A DNA stretch of 64,000 nucleotides from Sphingobium_A sp965228065 (GTDB lineage Bacteria > Pseudomonadota > Alphaproteobacteria > Sphingomonadales > Sphingomonadaceae): positions 1,984,001-2,048,000 of the forward strand of contig OZ245788.1 of assembly GCA_965228065.1 (NCBI GenBank), given 5' to 3'. Positions within the stretch are counted from its first letter, which is position 1. Each line of letters opens with the position of its first letter. Positions 8,947-17,677 of the stretch are shown piece after piece. The notes beneath the pieces were generated by a model. The model did not search any database. It had not been told where the DNA came from and saw only the letters and a program-made list of their open reading frames with translations. A program made the position numbers and the translations under genes.

Positions 8947-11900
8947 ATGAAAACAGTCTACCGTTCGCGGTTGCTGGCAACGACTCTGATTGCCGGCATT
9001 ACCGCCATTTCTACATCTGCCTTCGCTCAAGCTCAGCCTCAGGATCAACCGACCGCTGAGGCGCCGGAAGACGTGATCGTCGTCACCGGCACATTGATCA
9101 AGAATCCGAACCTTATCGCGTCGAGCCCGGTCTCGGTGATCGGCTCGGAAGAGATCGGCCTTCGCCAGTCCAACAACGCCGAAGAGATCCTGCGCGACCT
9201 GCCGGGCGCGGTGCCGAGCATCGGCTCAGCGGTCAACAACGGCAATAACGGCGCGTCCTATGCCGACCTTCGCGGCCTCGGCAACTTCCGCAACATCATC
9301 CTGCTGGATGGCGTGCGCATCGCACCGTCGAGCACGGTCGGCCGCGTCGATCTCAACAATATCCCGCTCGCACTGGTCGAGCGCGTCGATACGCTGACCG
9401 GCGGTGCCGCAACCACCTATGGTGCGGACGCGGTTTCGGGCGTGATCAACTTCATCACCCGGACCGACTTTTCGGGCATCGAGGCGGCTGCTTCGCACCA
9501 GATCACCGAAAGGGGCGATGGCGCCTATTTCCGCGCCGATCTGACCATCGGCGCCAATTTCGACGATGGTCGCGGCAACGCCGTGCTGTCGGTCGGCTAT
9601 CAGCAGTCCGATCCGGTCTATCAGGGCGCGCGAAAGATCTCGCAGAACAATTACACGTCAACTTCGGGTGCTCGCGGCGGTTCGGGAACTACGGTGCCGG
9701 GGCGCTTCACCCTGGGCAGCACGTTCAATTCGATCGTGCCAGAAACCGGCAGACTGCAGCCCTATGTCGGCTCGCGCGATGGGTTCAACTTCAATCCCTA
9801 CAATGTGTTCCAGACGCCCTTCGAGCGTTTCAACATCTACGGCGCAGGCCGTTACGAAGTGTCCGACAGCATCGAAGTCTATGCGCGGGGCATGTTCTCC
9901 AAGAACAGCGTGAACACGATCATCGCGCCCTCAGGCGTCTTTGGTCAGGTGCTGACCGTCCCGGTGAGCAATCCCTATCTGCCTGTCGCTGCGCGCAACG
10001 ATTTCTGTAGGTTTAATGATTTCGACCCTAACACGGTGGGCATCCAGTCGCTCACTCAGGCGCAGTGTGATGCTGCGGCCTTGGCGACGAATCCGAACGA
10101 TCCGAATTTCCGGGCGTTCACCACCACGGTGGGCCGGCGCACGACCGAAGTCGGGCCGCGACTGTCCGAATTCGTGACGCATCATTTCGATTATCGTGCC
10201 GGCGCGAAGATCGGCATCACCGACTCGCTCTCGCTCGATCTTTCGGGCTCGTACGGTGAATCGGAGAACCGCCAAACCCAGTCCAACTATGTGCTGATCT
10301 CGCGGCTTCGCACCGCAGTCTACACCACCAGCACGACAAGCTGTAATTTGGGCGCGTCGCCGACGATCCCGAATCCGAACCCAGCGCTTCCGCCGCTCGC
10401 GGCGGGTGGTGCCGGCACCAATGCCGGTCCGGGCTGCGTTCCCGTCAACATCTTCGGTGCCGACGGCTCCATCCTGCCGAACCAGGTGCCGTATCTGACC
10501 GCCGCGGCGGGCACGTCGCAGGAAACGTCGCTGGCGCAGGCCCGCGCATTGCTGACGGGTGATCTCGGCTTCACCATCCCTTCGGCAAGCGATCCGATCG
10601 GCTTCGCCGTGGGTGCCGAGTATCGCAAGTACAAGGCGCGCCAGACCGCCGACAGCCTGTCGCAGACTGCTGGCGAGCTGGGTGGTGCCGGTGGTGCCGT
10701 GCCGAATTTCTCCGGCGGCTATGACGTCAAGGAGATCTACGGCGAAATCATCGCGCCGATCGTCACCGACAAGCCGTTCTTCCACAGCCTGACGCTCGAA
10801 GGGGGGTTCCGTTATTCGGATTATAAGGTCGATGCACCAGGTAAACCGGGCTACAGCACGACCACCTACAAGGCAGGTGGTAGCTGGGAGCCGGCCGCTG
10901 GCTTCAAGATCCGCGGCAATTATCAGCGCGCGGTGCGTGCACCGAATATCGCCGAACTGTTCTCGCCGAGCAACACCGGCCTGACCAATCTGGCGATCGA
11001 TCCATGCCGTGGGGCCAACCCCGTCAACAACGCGGCCCTGCGTGCCGTCTGTATTGCGCAGGGTGCTCCGGCCGCCTCGATTGGTTTGATCACCAACCCG
11101 ACTGCCGCACAGGCGGATGGAACCACCGCCGGCGGCACTTATCTGCGACCGGAGACGTCGGACAGCTTCACGATTGGCGTGGTGCTGCAGCCCGACTTCG
11201 TGCCCGGGCTGTCGATCACGGTCGATTATTACAATATCAAGATCAAGAACGCGATCTCGCAGCCGACATCGGGCGATCTCGTCAGGGGCTGCTTCGGTAA
11301 CGATCTCGGCACCGGGGCGAGCGTGACCAATCCGATCTGCGCGCTTTTCAAGCGCAACCCGGTGACCGGCGGTCTCGATGGTGATCCGGCAACCACGCCG
11401 GGCCTCATCTTCCCGTCGTCCAACTCGGGCAGGGTTCTGACCGACGGTATCGATCTCGGCATCAACTATCGTCGCGATCTGGGCTTCGCGAAACTGAGCA
11501 TGAGCTTCAACGGCAACTGGACGCACCGCTCGGTCTTCCAGTCGATCGTGGCCGGCTCGGTCATTCCTCCGGGTTACCCTGGCGTCGGCGGCGCGCTGCC
11601 GGTCACGGATCCGCGCGAATGCGTGGGGCTATTCAGCGCGAACTGCGGTTCGCCGGCTTCTGCGGGGCCGTCGTCGGCTGCCGGTTCGCTGCAGCCGGAG
11701 TTCACCTGGAACCAGCGCACCACGCTCACGTTCGGCGATATCGACGTATCGCTCATGTGGCGTCACCTCAGCAGCATGAATGTCGAGGATGGTGTGACTA
11801 CTTTCGCCGGTACGATCGGTTTGGGTGCGTTGGCGGGCCGCAAGGTCGATTTCGGTCATATCAAAGCCTATGACTATTTCGATCTGGCGACGCGCTTCAG

Positions 11901-12072
11901 CGTCAACGAAAATCTGGACATCACGCTCACCGTGACGAACCTGTTGGACAAGGAGCCCCCGATCGTGGGCGGCACCGTTGGCTCGACCTCGTTCAACAGC
12001 GGCAACACCTATCCGTCGACCTACGACGCGCTGGGCCGCCGTTATGCGGTCGGTGCCCGCCTTAAATTCTAA
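8947..12072 (+). CDS. TonB-dependent receptor
   Basis: Outer-membrane active transporter of 1041 residues. The ATG at 8947 gives a signal peptide (MKTVYRSRLLATTLIAG..., cleavage after AFAQA), and AGGGG lies about 10 bases upstream. A TonB-box-like EDVIVVTGT is followed by the plug domain (LIASSPVSVI, LRGLGNFRNIILLDGVRI, GGAATTYGADAVSGVINFITR). The rest is a beta barrel ending in the aromatic terminus AVGARLKF. Two barrel stretches carry pairs of Cys (RNDFCRFND..QAQCDA and STTSCNL..GPGCVP) that may form disulfides in surface loops. The ligand is unknown. A strong terminator follows. The next genes encode sulfotransferase- and hydroxylase-type enzymes and might act on the transported compound or on the receptor, which is inference. 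Confidence 0.93.
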   Translation: MKTVYRSRLLATTLIAGITAISTSAFAQAQPQDQPTAEAPEDVIVVTGTLIKNPNLIASSPVSVIGSEEIGLRQSNNAEEILRDLPGAVPSIGSAVNNGNNGASYADLRGLGNFRNIILLDGVRIAPSSTVGRVDLNNIPLALVERVDTLTGGAATTYGADAVSGVINFITRTDFSGIEAAASHQITERGDGAYFRADLTIGANFDDGRGNAVLSVGYQQSDPVYQGARKISQNNYTSTSGARGGSGTTVPGRFTLGSTFNSIVPETGRLQPYVGSRDGFNFNPYNVFQTPFERFNIYGAGRYEVSDSIEVYARGMFSKNSVNTIIAPSGVFGQVLTVPVSNPYLPVAARNDFCRFNDFDPNTVGIQSLTQAQCDAAALATNPNDPNFRAFTTTVGRRTTEVGPRLSEFVTHHFDYRAGAKIGITDSLSLDLSGSYGESENRQTQSNYVLISRLRTAVYTTSTTSCNLGASPTIPNPNPALPPLAAGGAGTNAGPGCVPVNIFGADGSILPNQVPYLTAAAGTSQETSLAQARALLTGDLGFTIPSASDPIGFAVGAEYRKYKARQTADSLSQTAGELGGAGGAVPNFSGGYDVKEIYGEIIAPIVTDKPFFHSLTLEGGFRYSDYKVDAPGKPGYSTTTYKAGGSWEPAAGFKIRGNYQRAVRAPNIAELFSPSNTGLTNLAIDPCRGANPVNNAALRAVCIAQGAPAASIGLITNPTAAQADGTTAGGTYLRPETSDSFTIGVVLQPDFVPGLSITVDYYNIKIKNAISQPTSGDLVRGCFGNDLGTGASVTNPICALFKRNPVTGGLDGDPATTPGLIFPSSNSGRVLTDGIDLGINYRRDLGFAKLSMSFNGNWTHRSVFQSIVAGSVIPPGYPGVGGALPVTDPRECVGLFSANCGSPASAGPSSAAGSLQPEFTWNQRTTLTFGDIDVSLMWRHLSSMNVEDGVTTFAGTIGLGALAGRKVDFGHIKAYDYFDLATRFSVNENLDITLTVTNLLDKEPPIVGGTVGSTSFNSGNTYPSTYDALGRRYAVGARLKF

Positions 12073-12096
12073 AGGCAGGCATTCGCGAAAAATTGG

Positions 12097-12126
12097 GGGC
12101 GAGCCGCGAGGCTCGCCCTTTTTTTG
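12097..12126 (+). terminator. Rho-independent terminator of the TonB receptor gene
   Basis: Nine-bp stem GGGCGAGCC / GGCTCGCCC with a gcga loop, followed by seven T residues, 24 bp after the receptor stop. Confidence 0.92.
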
Positions 12127-12267
12127 TTTGCAGCGTCGAACGAGAAAATCAGCCCGCGGTGACTACGGTCTGGCGTCGCGATGCGAGGGGCCAGCTCGAC
12201 AAAATCATCGTCTCTGCCTGACGCAACGTCGCAGCCGGCGGATCAGTCCGACCGACCTGAATTCACT

Positions 12268-13917
12268 TCAGGATTCAGAACCGAACCGCTCGATCCAGGG
12301 CGCCAGGATCGGATGGACCGAGGCGAATTCCTCGGCATAGCGACGCCATTGACCGCCGCCATTGTACAGCCCCTTGCGGACCTGCGTTTCGCTTGCGGTG
12401 CGGACGCCACGCGCCTTCGCGGTGCGATCGAAGCGCAGGAATTCATCCGTCCAGTCGAGTCCGATGAAATCAGCCAAGGCACGCACCGTCGGCTCGAATT
12501 CGGCGACGAGCCGGTCGTAGCGAACCTCGTGATAGGCGAGCGGCAGATTTTCCCGGCAGCGATCGATCAGGCGCATCAGTGCGTCATAATGGCGTGCTGT
12601 TTCGGTCTGGTCGCTGAATGCCCAGGCGGCCGAACCGGGCGTGAAGTTGATCCGAAAGCAGCTCAGGATCACGTCGCGCGGATCGCGCCGCATGATGACG
12701 ATGCGCGCATCGGGGAAGAGACGCGCAATGATCGGCAGCTTGATTCCGTTGAAGGGATTCATGTCGACCAGCACCTTGCCGACGACATCGCCGCCGAGCT
12801 GGCGTACGCGTTCCCAATATGCGGTTCTCAGCCGTTCCACCAAGGCGGGATCCAGGGCATCGAGATCGGGCATCGTTCCGTCATTGGCGAGCAGGGCCGC
12901 GTCGACATCGGCCAGCGTATCGCGCTCTTCAAGCGCGATCACGCCAGGCGCGCTCGCCATGACATTTTCGACCAATGTGTTGCCCGATCGCGGATAACCG
13001 AGCAGGAAGACATGGGTCGCGGCGGCGCCGGGAACAGATGAAGCCTGGGGCAGGGTGGGCAACGCCCCGGTGCTTTCGACCTGCGCCGTGATCTTTTCGA
13101 TGAACGATCGGTGCGACGGTCGTCCGGACCCAGGCTCGAGTTGCTGTCGATAGGTGTCCCGAAAGCTGCGCTGCGCGCGCATATATGCGGCAAAGGCCTC
13201 GGCCGTGTGACCCTGGCGATCCAGCGCGTCGCCCAACAGGGTGAGTGCCCGTGTCCGATCTTCAGGCTGCAATTTGGTTGCCAGCAGCGGGTTGATCCGT
13301 GCCGCAGCGGCGGCGCCGTCCTTCGCTTCTATTGCGAGAACCGACAGAGCGAATACCGCTGCCGCCTCGCTGGGATTGAGCGCGAGTGCGCGTGTCGCAT
13401 ATTGCTCGGCGACCGCGGTATCGCCGCGCCGCGCGGCGGAATCGGCGATCTTGCCCAGCGCCGGCGCAAGATTGGGGTCGAGCGCGAACGCGCGTTCGTA
13501 ACTGGTGATTGCCTCCCGCTCCAATCGCAATGCGTCGAGAACGTAGCCGCGCTCCAGCCAGGCCGCGGAATGTCGTGGCTCTGCCGCCACGACCTGATCG
13601 AGCAGCGCCAGCGCCTCCTCGACGCAGCCCTGCTTGCGCAGCACGGCGCCGATCGAGCCAAGGATCAGGACATCGCCCGGGGAGAGCGCCAGGCCCCGCC
13701 GCAGGAGCGTATGCGCGCCGACATAGTCGCCGGCCTCTTCCTTCTGCCAGGCTGCAAGGTTCAGCACTAATGGATCGGCATGTCCGGCCGCAAGTATCGA
13801 TGTCGCGATCTTCGCTGCACCTTCAATGTCCCCGCCAGCAAGCATTTGCTCGAGGCGTGACCGCTTCTGTTGGAGGGCGCCCATGGACTGGCGCCGTTTA
13901 CCGGCTTTGTTTGACAT
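12268..13917 (-). CDS. Tetratricopeptide-repeat sulfotransferase
   Basis: 549-residue cytosolic protein. Residues about 18-255 are a series of TPR helices (for example EEALALLDQVVAAEPRHSAAW and REAITSYERAFALDPNLAPA). Residues 300-530 are a PAPS-type sulfotransferase domain: the 5'-phosphosulfate-binding loop is GYPRSGNT at 307-314 and the 3'-phosphate motif is RRDPRDVILSC at about 410-420. The expected reaction is sulfate transfer from PAPS to an unknown acceptor, with the TPR arm recognising a peptide or protein partner. AAGGGTAA precedes the ATG. It converges on the TonB receptor and diverges from the small secreted protein at 13983, sharing a 65-bp promoter region. Confidence 0.88.
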   Translation of the reverse strand: MSNKAGKRRQSMGALQQKRSRLEQMLAGGDIEGAAKIATSILAAGHADPLVLNLAAWQKEEAGDYVGAHTLLRRGLALSPGDVLILGSIGAVLRKQGCVEEALALLDQVVAAEPRHSAAWLERGYVLDALRLEREAITSYERAFALDPNLAPALGKIADSAARRGDTAVAEQYATRALALNPSEAAAVFALSVLAIEAKDGAAAAARINPLLATKLQPEDRTRALTLLGDALDRQGHTAEAFAAYMRAQRSFRDTYRQQLEPGSGRPSHRSFIEKITAQVESTGALPTLPQASSVPGAAATHVFLLGYPRSGNTLVENVMASAPGVIALEERDTLADVDAALLANDGTMPDLDALDPALVERLRTAYWERVRQLGGDVVGKVLVDMNPFNGIKLPIIARLFPDARIVIMRRDPRDVILSCFRINFTPGSAAWAFSDQTETARHYDALMRLIDRCRENLPLAYHEVRYDRLVAEFEPTVRALADFIGLDWTDEFLRFDRTAKARGVRTASETQVRKGLYNGGGQWRRYAEEFASVHPILAPWIERFGSES

Positions 13918-13982
13918 GGCTTACCCTTGGTCTCTATCATCACATTCTTACAGCGGCATAGTCATTTTCTGGAGGCTTTGTT

Positions 13983-14246
13983 GTGCTTGGATTGATAGTA
14001 TCGAGCTTGCTTCTTGTTGCGGGTACGAGTGTGAACCTCGGTGTGCAGGCGGCACCGGCCGGGGAGCAAGCGGCAGACCCGCAGGACAAGATGATCTGCA
14101 AGCGTTTCGTTGAAACCGGCTCGCTCGTGAAGGGCTACCGTACGTGCAAGACAAAGCGCGAATGGGAGAATGAGCGCTCTAACATCCGCTCCGGCGGGCC
14201 GGGCGGCAGCGCGTGCCGTGATGCTGCGAACGGCGCAAACTGCTGA
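13983..14246 (+). CDS. Small secreted Cys-containing protein
   Basis: 87 residues from a GTG start with a strong GGAGG seven bases upstream. It opens with a signal peptide (MLGLIVSSLLLVAGTSVNLG...). The mature part contains DKMICKRFVETGSLVKGYRTC followed by KTKREW, a C-x14-C-x4-EW arrangement that I recognise from many short sphingomonad exported proteins of unknown role, then a Gly/Ser-rich tail with two more Cys (SACRDAANGANC). The four Cys could form two disulfides. It sits between two genes for sulfotransferase-type enzymes on the opposite strand, so it could be regarded as a substrate candidate, but nothing in the sequence proves that. Confidence 0.8.
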   Translation: MLGLIVSSLLLVAGTSVNLGVQAAPAGEQAADPQDKMICKRFVETGSLVKGYRTCKTKREWENERSNIRSGGPGGSACRDAANGANC

Positions 14247-14249
14247 AAT

Positions 14250-15311
14250 CTAGCTGAGAAGTCCGGCTGGGGGCGCCAGCTTCACGCCTGCGCCCGCCGC
14301 GACCACCTCCGCCCACCGCGCCACCTTGTCGATCTCGTCCGCGTGGATTTCCGCGGCGTCGCGGTGTTCGGTCGCGCGATCATTCGAATCAAACGCGTTT
14401 CCGGATTTCGAATGGGTCTGGAAGGCTGGTCCCGCGGCGATTTCATCGATCGCGGCTTGAGCGAGCGGCCGCCCGAAAAACTCTGATATTGCTGAAATCG
14501 CGGCGCGCGGATCCTGCATCAATGTGGCGCTATCCAGTGTTCGGACGCGATTCCTGCCGAACTGATCGACTAGCACCGCAAACAGCTTCTGGTGCGCCAG
14601 CCAGGTGATTGCCGCGACCTGAAGGTCGGTATGACCGAGATGATCGCGCGGTGTGAAACCCAGATCGATCAGCTTGTCGTCGAGCATTCCGGTCAGCAGG
14701 GTTCGGATCCAGAGGCGACCGTCGATACCCTTTTTCGCGATCGAACCGAGAAAGGTCCGCAACGGCGCATAAAGCAGCACCGCGCGCGCATCCGGGCGCA
14801 GCGCCAACATCGCGGGTGCAAGTCCGTTGACGACGGTCGACGGCTTGACGATCACGGCTTCGTCCGGAGCGAACGGCCTTGCCAGCAAGCCGAGCATATC
14901 GTCGAGCACGCTCGCCATGTCCGGCCCCTTGCCGCCACGCCGGCGCCAGCCGACGATGTCGTTGAGGATGACCGGTTCCTTCAGCCCCATGCCCCAACCG
15001 GGGCGATCGACGGCGCGTGCCAGCAATGTCGAGCAGCAAAAGGCGGAGTGGAAAAGGAAATGCACGGGCGCGCGGGGTGGCGCCGTGGCGATGGCATCCA
15101 CACGCCGGATCGCCAATGGTTCGGCGCCCTTTGACAGATATTCGTCGGTGATAAACGTCGCCTTGCGATGCTCATCGCGAGAGACGTGCCGCAGATGGAC
15201 GGCGTCGTGATCCGGATCGTAGCGATGGGCGAGCCAGCTCGCATCGCGTACCGCATCGGCGATCGATCGCGGTGACGGGATCGGGCTGGTCGATGATGGG
15301 GGCGGCGACAT
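14250..15311 (-). CDS. Sulfotransferase-like P-loop protein (paralogue A)
   Basis: 353 residues from the ATG at 15311. The open frame continues to 15698, but that part is antisense to the hydroxylase gene. No strong ribosome-binding site is visible. The nucleotide-binding region resembles a 5'-phosphosulfate loop, FHSAFCCSTLLARAVD, with the H-S-A-x-C-x-STLLARA layout shared with the gene at 16660. Further features shared with that gene are a KEPVILND/REPLALRQ segment, a VIVKPS/TLVKAN segment and ARAVLLYAPLRTFLGSI/ARAILLYLPLRAYLLAI. The pair is therefore paralogous, and related to but distinct from the TPR sulfotransferase. Activity and substrate are not known. The stop is 4 bp from that of the small secreted protein. 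Confidence 0.72.
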   Translation of the reverse strand: MSPPPSSTSPIPSPRSIADAVRDASWLAHRYDPDHDAVHLRHVSRDEHRKATFITDEYLSKGAEPLAIRRVDAIATAPPRAPVHFLFHSAFCCSTLLARAVDRPGWGMGLKEPVILNDIVGWRRRGGKGPDMASVLDDMLGLLARPFAPDEAVIVKPSTVVNGLAPAMLALRPDARAVLLYAPLRTFLGSIAKKGIDGRLWIRTLLTGMLDDKLIDLGFTPRDHLGHTDLQVAAITWLAHQKLFAVLVDQFGRNRVRTLDSATLMQDPRAAISAISEFFGRPLAQAAIDEIAAGPAFQTHSKSGNAFDSNDRATEHRDAAEIHADEIDKVARWAEVVAAGAGVKLAPPAGLLS

Positions 15312-15377
15312 CTTGCTATCTGTGTGCGGAACCGGCGCGGCGTTGTCTAGTCGCCATGGTGGCGCTATGCCGAGTGG

Positions 15378-16670
15378 GTGGATCAGTCGCAAATCCAGCA
15401 CATGCTCACCACCGCCGTTCAGGCGCGGCGCGCCGGTCGAATTGACGAGGCTGTCCGCCTTTTTCGAGAAGTGGTTGCCCAGGGCGGAGAACAGCCACAG
15501 GCGCTGAACGCGCTTGGACTGCACGCGATCAATCAGCGCGATTTTGCCGAGGCCGTGCTGCTGCTGCGGCGCGCGATTGCCGCCGATCCGGGGGCGCCCG
15601 ATCTGTGGATGAATCTTGCACGGGCATTTCGCGAACAGCGCGACGATCACCGTGAGGAGGAAGCGCTGCGCGGGGCTTTGTCGACCGACCAGCGCCACTT
15701 CATGGCGCTGGTGCGGATGGCGGAGCTGCTCGAACGGCGTGGCGAAGAATCACGGGCTGCCGAGCGGTGGCGCGGCGTGCTGGCGATGGCGCCGATGATC
15801 GAGGAGCGTTCGCCGGCGCTTGAAGCCATGGTGGAGCATGCCCGCGACTATGTCGCCCGGCAGCGGGACAGTTTTGCCGGCGCGATCGACCGCAGTCTCG
15901 CGGTGGCGCGTGCCGCAGTGGCGCCTGCCGAACTTCGCCGCTTCGATGCGTGCATCGATCACGCGCTGGGCCGTCGGGAAATTTATGCCAATCAATGCGC
16001 GGGCATGCATTTCCCCTTCCTGCCTGCCGATGAGTTTTTCGCGCGCGAGCATTTTCCATGGCTGGCGACCATCGAGGCTGAAACCGATGTGATCCGGGCC
16101 GAGCTCGAAGCCGTGCTTGCGGAGGATGCCGCCGCGATCCTGCCCTATGTCGCGATGGAGCCGGGCACGCCGACCAACAAATGGTCGCCGCTCGACCATT
16201 CGCTCGATTGGGGTGCGATGCATCTGTGGAAGGACGGGCGACGCGACGATGCGGTCTGCGCGCGCGTCCCACGGACGGCAGCGGCAGTAGAGATGCTGCC
16301 ATTGTCGGACCTGCCGGGGCGTACGCCGACCGTCTTCTTCTCGCTGCTCAGGCCGGGTGCGCATCTGCCGGCGCATACGGGGGTGAGCAATGTGCGGACG
16401 ATCATCCATCTGCCGCTGATCGTACCGCCGAATTGCGATTTCCGCGTTGGTGGGGAGACGCGGACGTGGAAGGCCGGCGAAGCATGGGCGTTCGACGATA
16501 CGATCGAGCACGAAGCCTGGAACCGATCGGAGGATCTGCGCGCCATCCTGATCTTCGACGTATGGAATCCCCATATCGCGCCGGTGGAACGCGATCTGCT
16601 GCGACGTTTCTACGCGGCAGCGGCAGATGTGGGCGGTGCGCCGGCCGACGCAATCGGTATCAGCGAATGA
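15378..16670 (+). CDS. TPR-containing aspartyl/asparaginyl beta-hydroxylase-family protein
   Basis: 430 residues. The start is taken as GTG at 15378; the upstream ribosome-binding site is weak and ATG at 15402 is an alternative. Residues about 1-150 are TPR-like helices (DEAVRLFREVVAQGGEQPQA, AEAVLLLRRAIAADPGAPDLW). The C-terminal domain matches 2-oxoglutarate/Fe(II) Asp/Asn hydroxylases: HTGVSNVRTIIHLPLIVP supplies His333 and FDDTIEHEAWNRSEDLRAI supplies His378 and the arginine that binds 2-oxoglutarate. Family members hydroxylate Asp/Asn beta carbons in proteins or peptides, or modify lipids (LpxO-like). TPR plus catalytic domain parallels the TPR-sulfotransferase at 12268, so both may recognise the same kind of partner. 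Its end overlaps the next gene by 11 bp. Confidence 0.88.
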   Translation: MDQSQIQHMLTTAVQARRAGRIDEAVRLFREVVAQGGEQPQALNALGLHAINQRDFAEAVLLLRRAIAADPGAPDLWMNLARAFREQRDDHREEEALRGALSTDQRHFMALVRMAELLERRGEESRAAERWRGVLAMAPMIEERSPALEAMVEHARDYVARQRDSFAGAIDRSLAVARAAVAPAELRRFDACIDHALGRREIYANQCAGMHFPFLPADEFFAREHFPWLATIEAETDVIRAELEAVLAEDAAAILPYVAMEPGTPTNKWSPLDHSLDWGAMHLWKDGRRDDAVCARVPRTAAAVEMLPLSDLPGRTPTVFFSLLRPGAHLPAHTGVSNVRTIIHLPLIVPPNCDFRVGGETRTWKAGEAWAFDDTIEHEAWNRSEDLRAILIFDVWNPHIAPVERDLLRRFYAAAADVGGAPADAIGISE

Positions 16671-17628
16671 GCGCCGATGCGATCAGTGCGTCGCAGGATG
16701 CTGGGCCGCCGGCATGGCGCGCGAGCCAGACCTCGGCCTGATCGCATTCCGGCGCGATGGTCCGCTCCACTTCGGCGAGCCGGGCGAGCCGGGCAGCGTT
16801 GTCGAAGGCCAAAGCCGGATTCTTGGAATAGGTGGCGAAGAGCGGGCCTTCGACGGTCTTCTCCAGCACCGCATCCGAAATCGGTACACCCAGATGTTTC
16901 GCGGCGGCTTTGAGCACGCCGACAGGTTCGGCGAAGAAGTGTTCGGCGTCGAGCGTGCGGGCATGCGGCATGCGTGCCAGCGTGTCGCCAAAGGCATTGG
17001 CCTGCGCCAGCCACAGCGCCGCGGCACGTTCGGCATCGGTCAGCGTCGACAGGTCGCCGAGATAGACGGCAAGCTGTGCCGTGACGTTGCGCAGCCAGGT
17101 GCGGTGATTGTCGCTGCGCAGGATCGCGAGCAGATATGCGCGCAACGGCAGATAGAGAAGGATGGCGCGGGCTTCGACGTCGATGTCTGCAAGCTGCGGC
17201 AACAGGAAATTGACCGGTACGTTCGCCTTGACCAGCGTCGGGGTATCCGCGCGATAGCGCTTGCCGAGCATTGCCGAGACAAGCGCCAGTCGTCGGGTAT
17301 CGGGATGGATCGCCGTCTGTCTTAATGCCAGCGGTTCGCGCAGGACCAGGCTGGCGTCCGGCTCATCGAGCGCACGGGCAAGCAGCGTCGAGCCGCAATG
17401 CGCCATGTGGAAAATCCAGCTCGTCGGTGACGGGCGCCGGGGAGCAGCCGTCAGCATCGTGACCGGGAGTTTCATCGATTGGTCGACGGCAGGAGAAATC
17501 CGCCCGTCGAGGAAGATCGATCGATGATAGGCGGCACGATCCATCGGCATGAACAGTGCGGCGTCACCCTCGAAAGAATGCAGGAAGTGATCCGGCGAGG
17601 CGAAGAGGTCGTCGAGCGTCAAGGACAT
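16660..17628 (-). CDS. Sulfotransferase-like P-loop protein (paralogue B)
   Basis: 322 residues from the ATG at 17628; a TTG one codon earlier is less likely. The loop FHMAHCGSTLLARALD corresponds to that in paralogue A, with REPLALRQTAIHPDTR, TLVKANVPVNF and ARAILLYLPLRAYLLAILRS matching it in order. The C-terminal third has FFAEPVGVLKAAAKHLGV, similar to the target-binding helices of sulfotransferases. No signal peptide. It is convergent with the hydroxylase gene and divergent from the dioxygenase at 17678, with only 49 bp between starts. The reaction is not established; a kinase or other P-loop function cannot be excluded. Confidence 0.72.
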   Translation of the reverse strand: MSLTLDDLFASPDHFLHSFEGDAALFMPMDRAAYHRSIFLDGRISPAVDQSMKLPVTMLTAAPRRPSPTSWIFHMAHCGSTLLARALDEPDASLVLREPLALRQTAIHPDTRRLALVSAMLGKRYRADTPTLVKANVPVNFLLPQLADIDVEARAILLYLPLRAYLLAILRSDNHRTWLRNVTAQLAVYLGDLSTLTDAERAAALWLAQANAFGDTLARMPHARTLDAEHFFAEPVGVLKAAAKHLGVPISDAVLEKTVEGPLFATYSKNPALAFDNAARLARLAEVERTIAPECDQAEVWLARHAGGPASCDALIASALIR

Positions 17629-17677
17629 CAAGCATACTATAGCCTATGCCGTTTTGGGCGGCTATCCCTGCATCATT

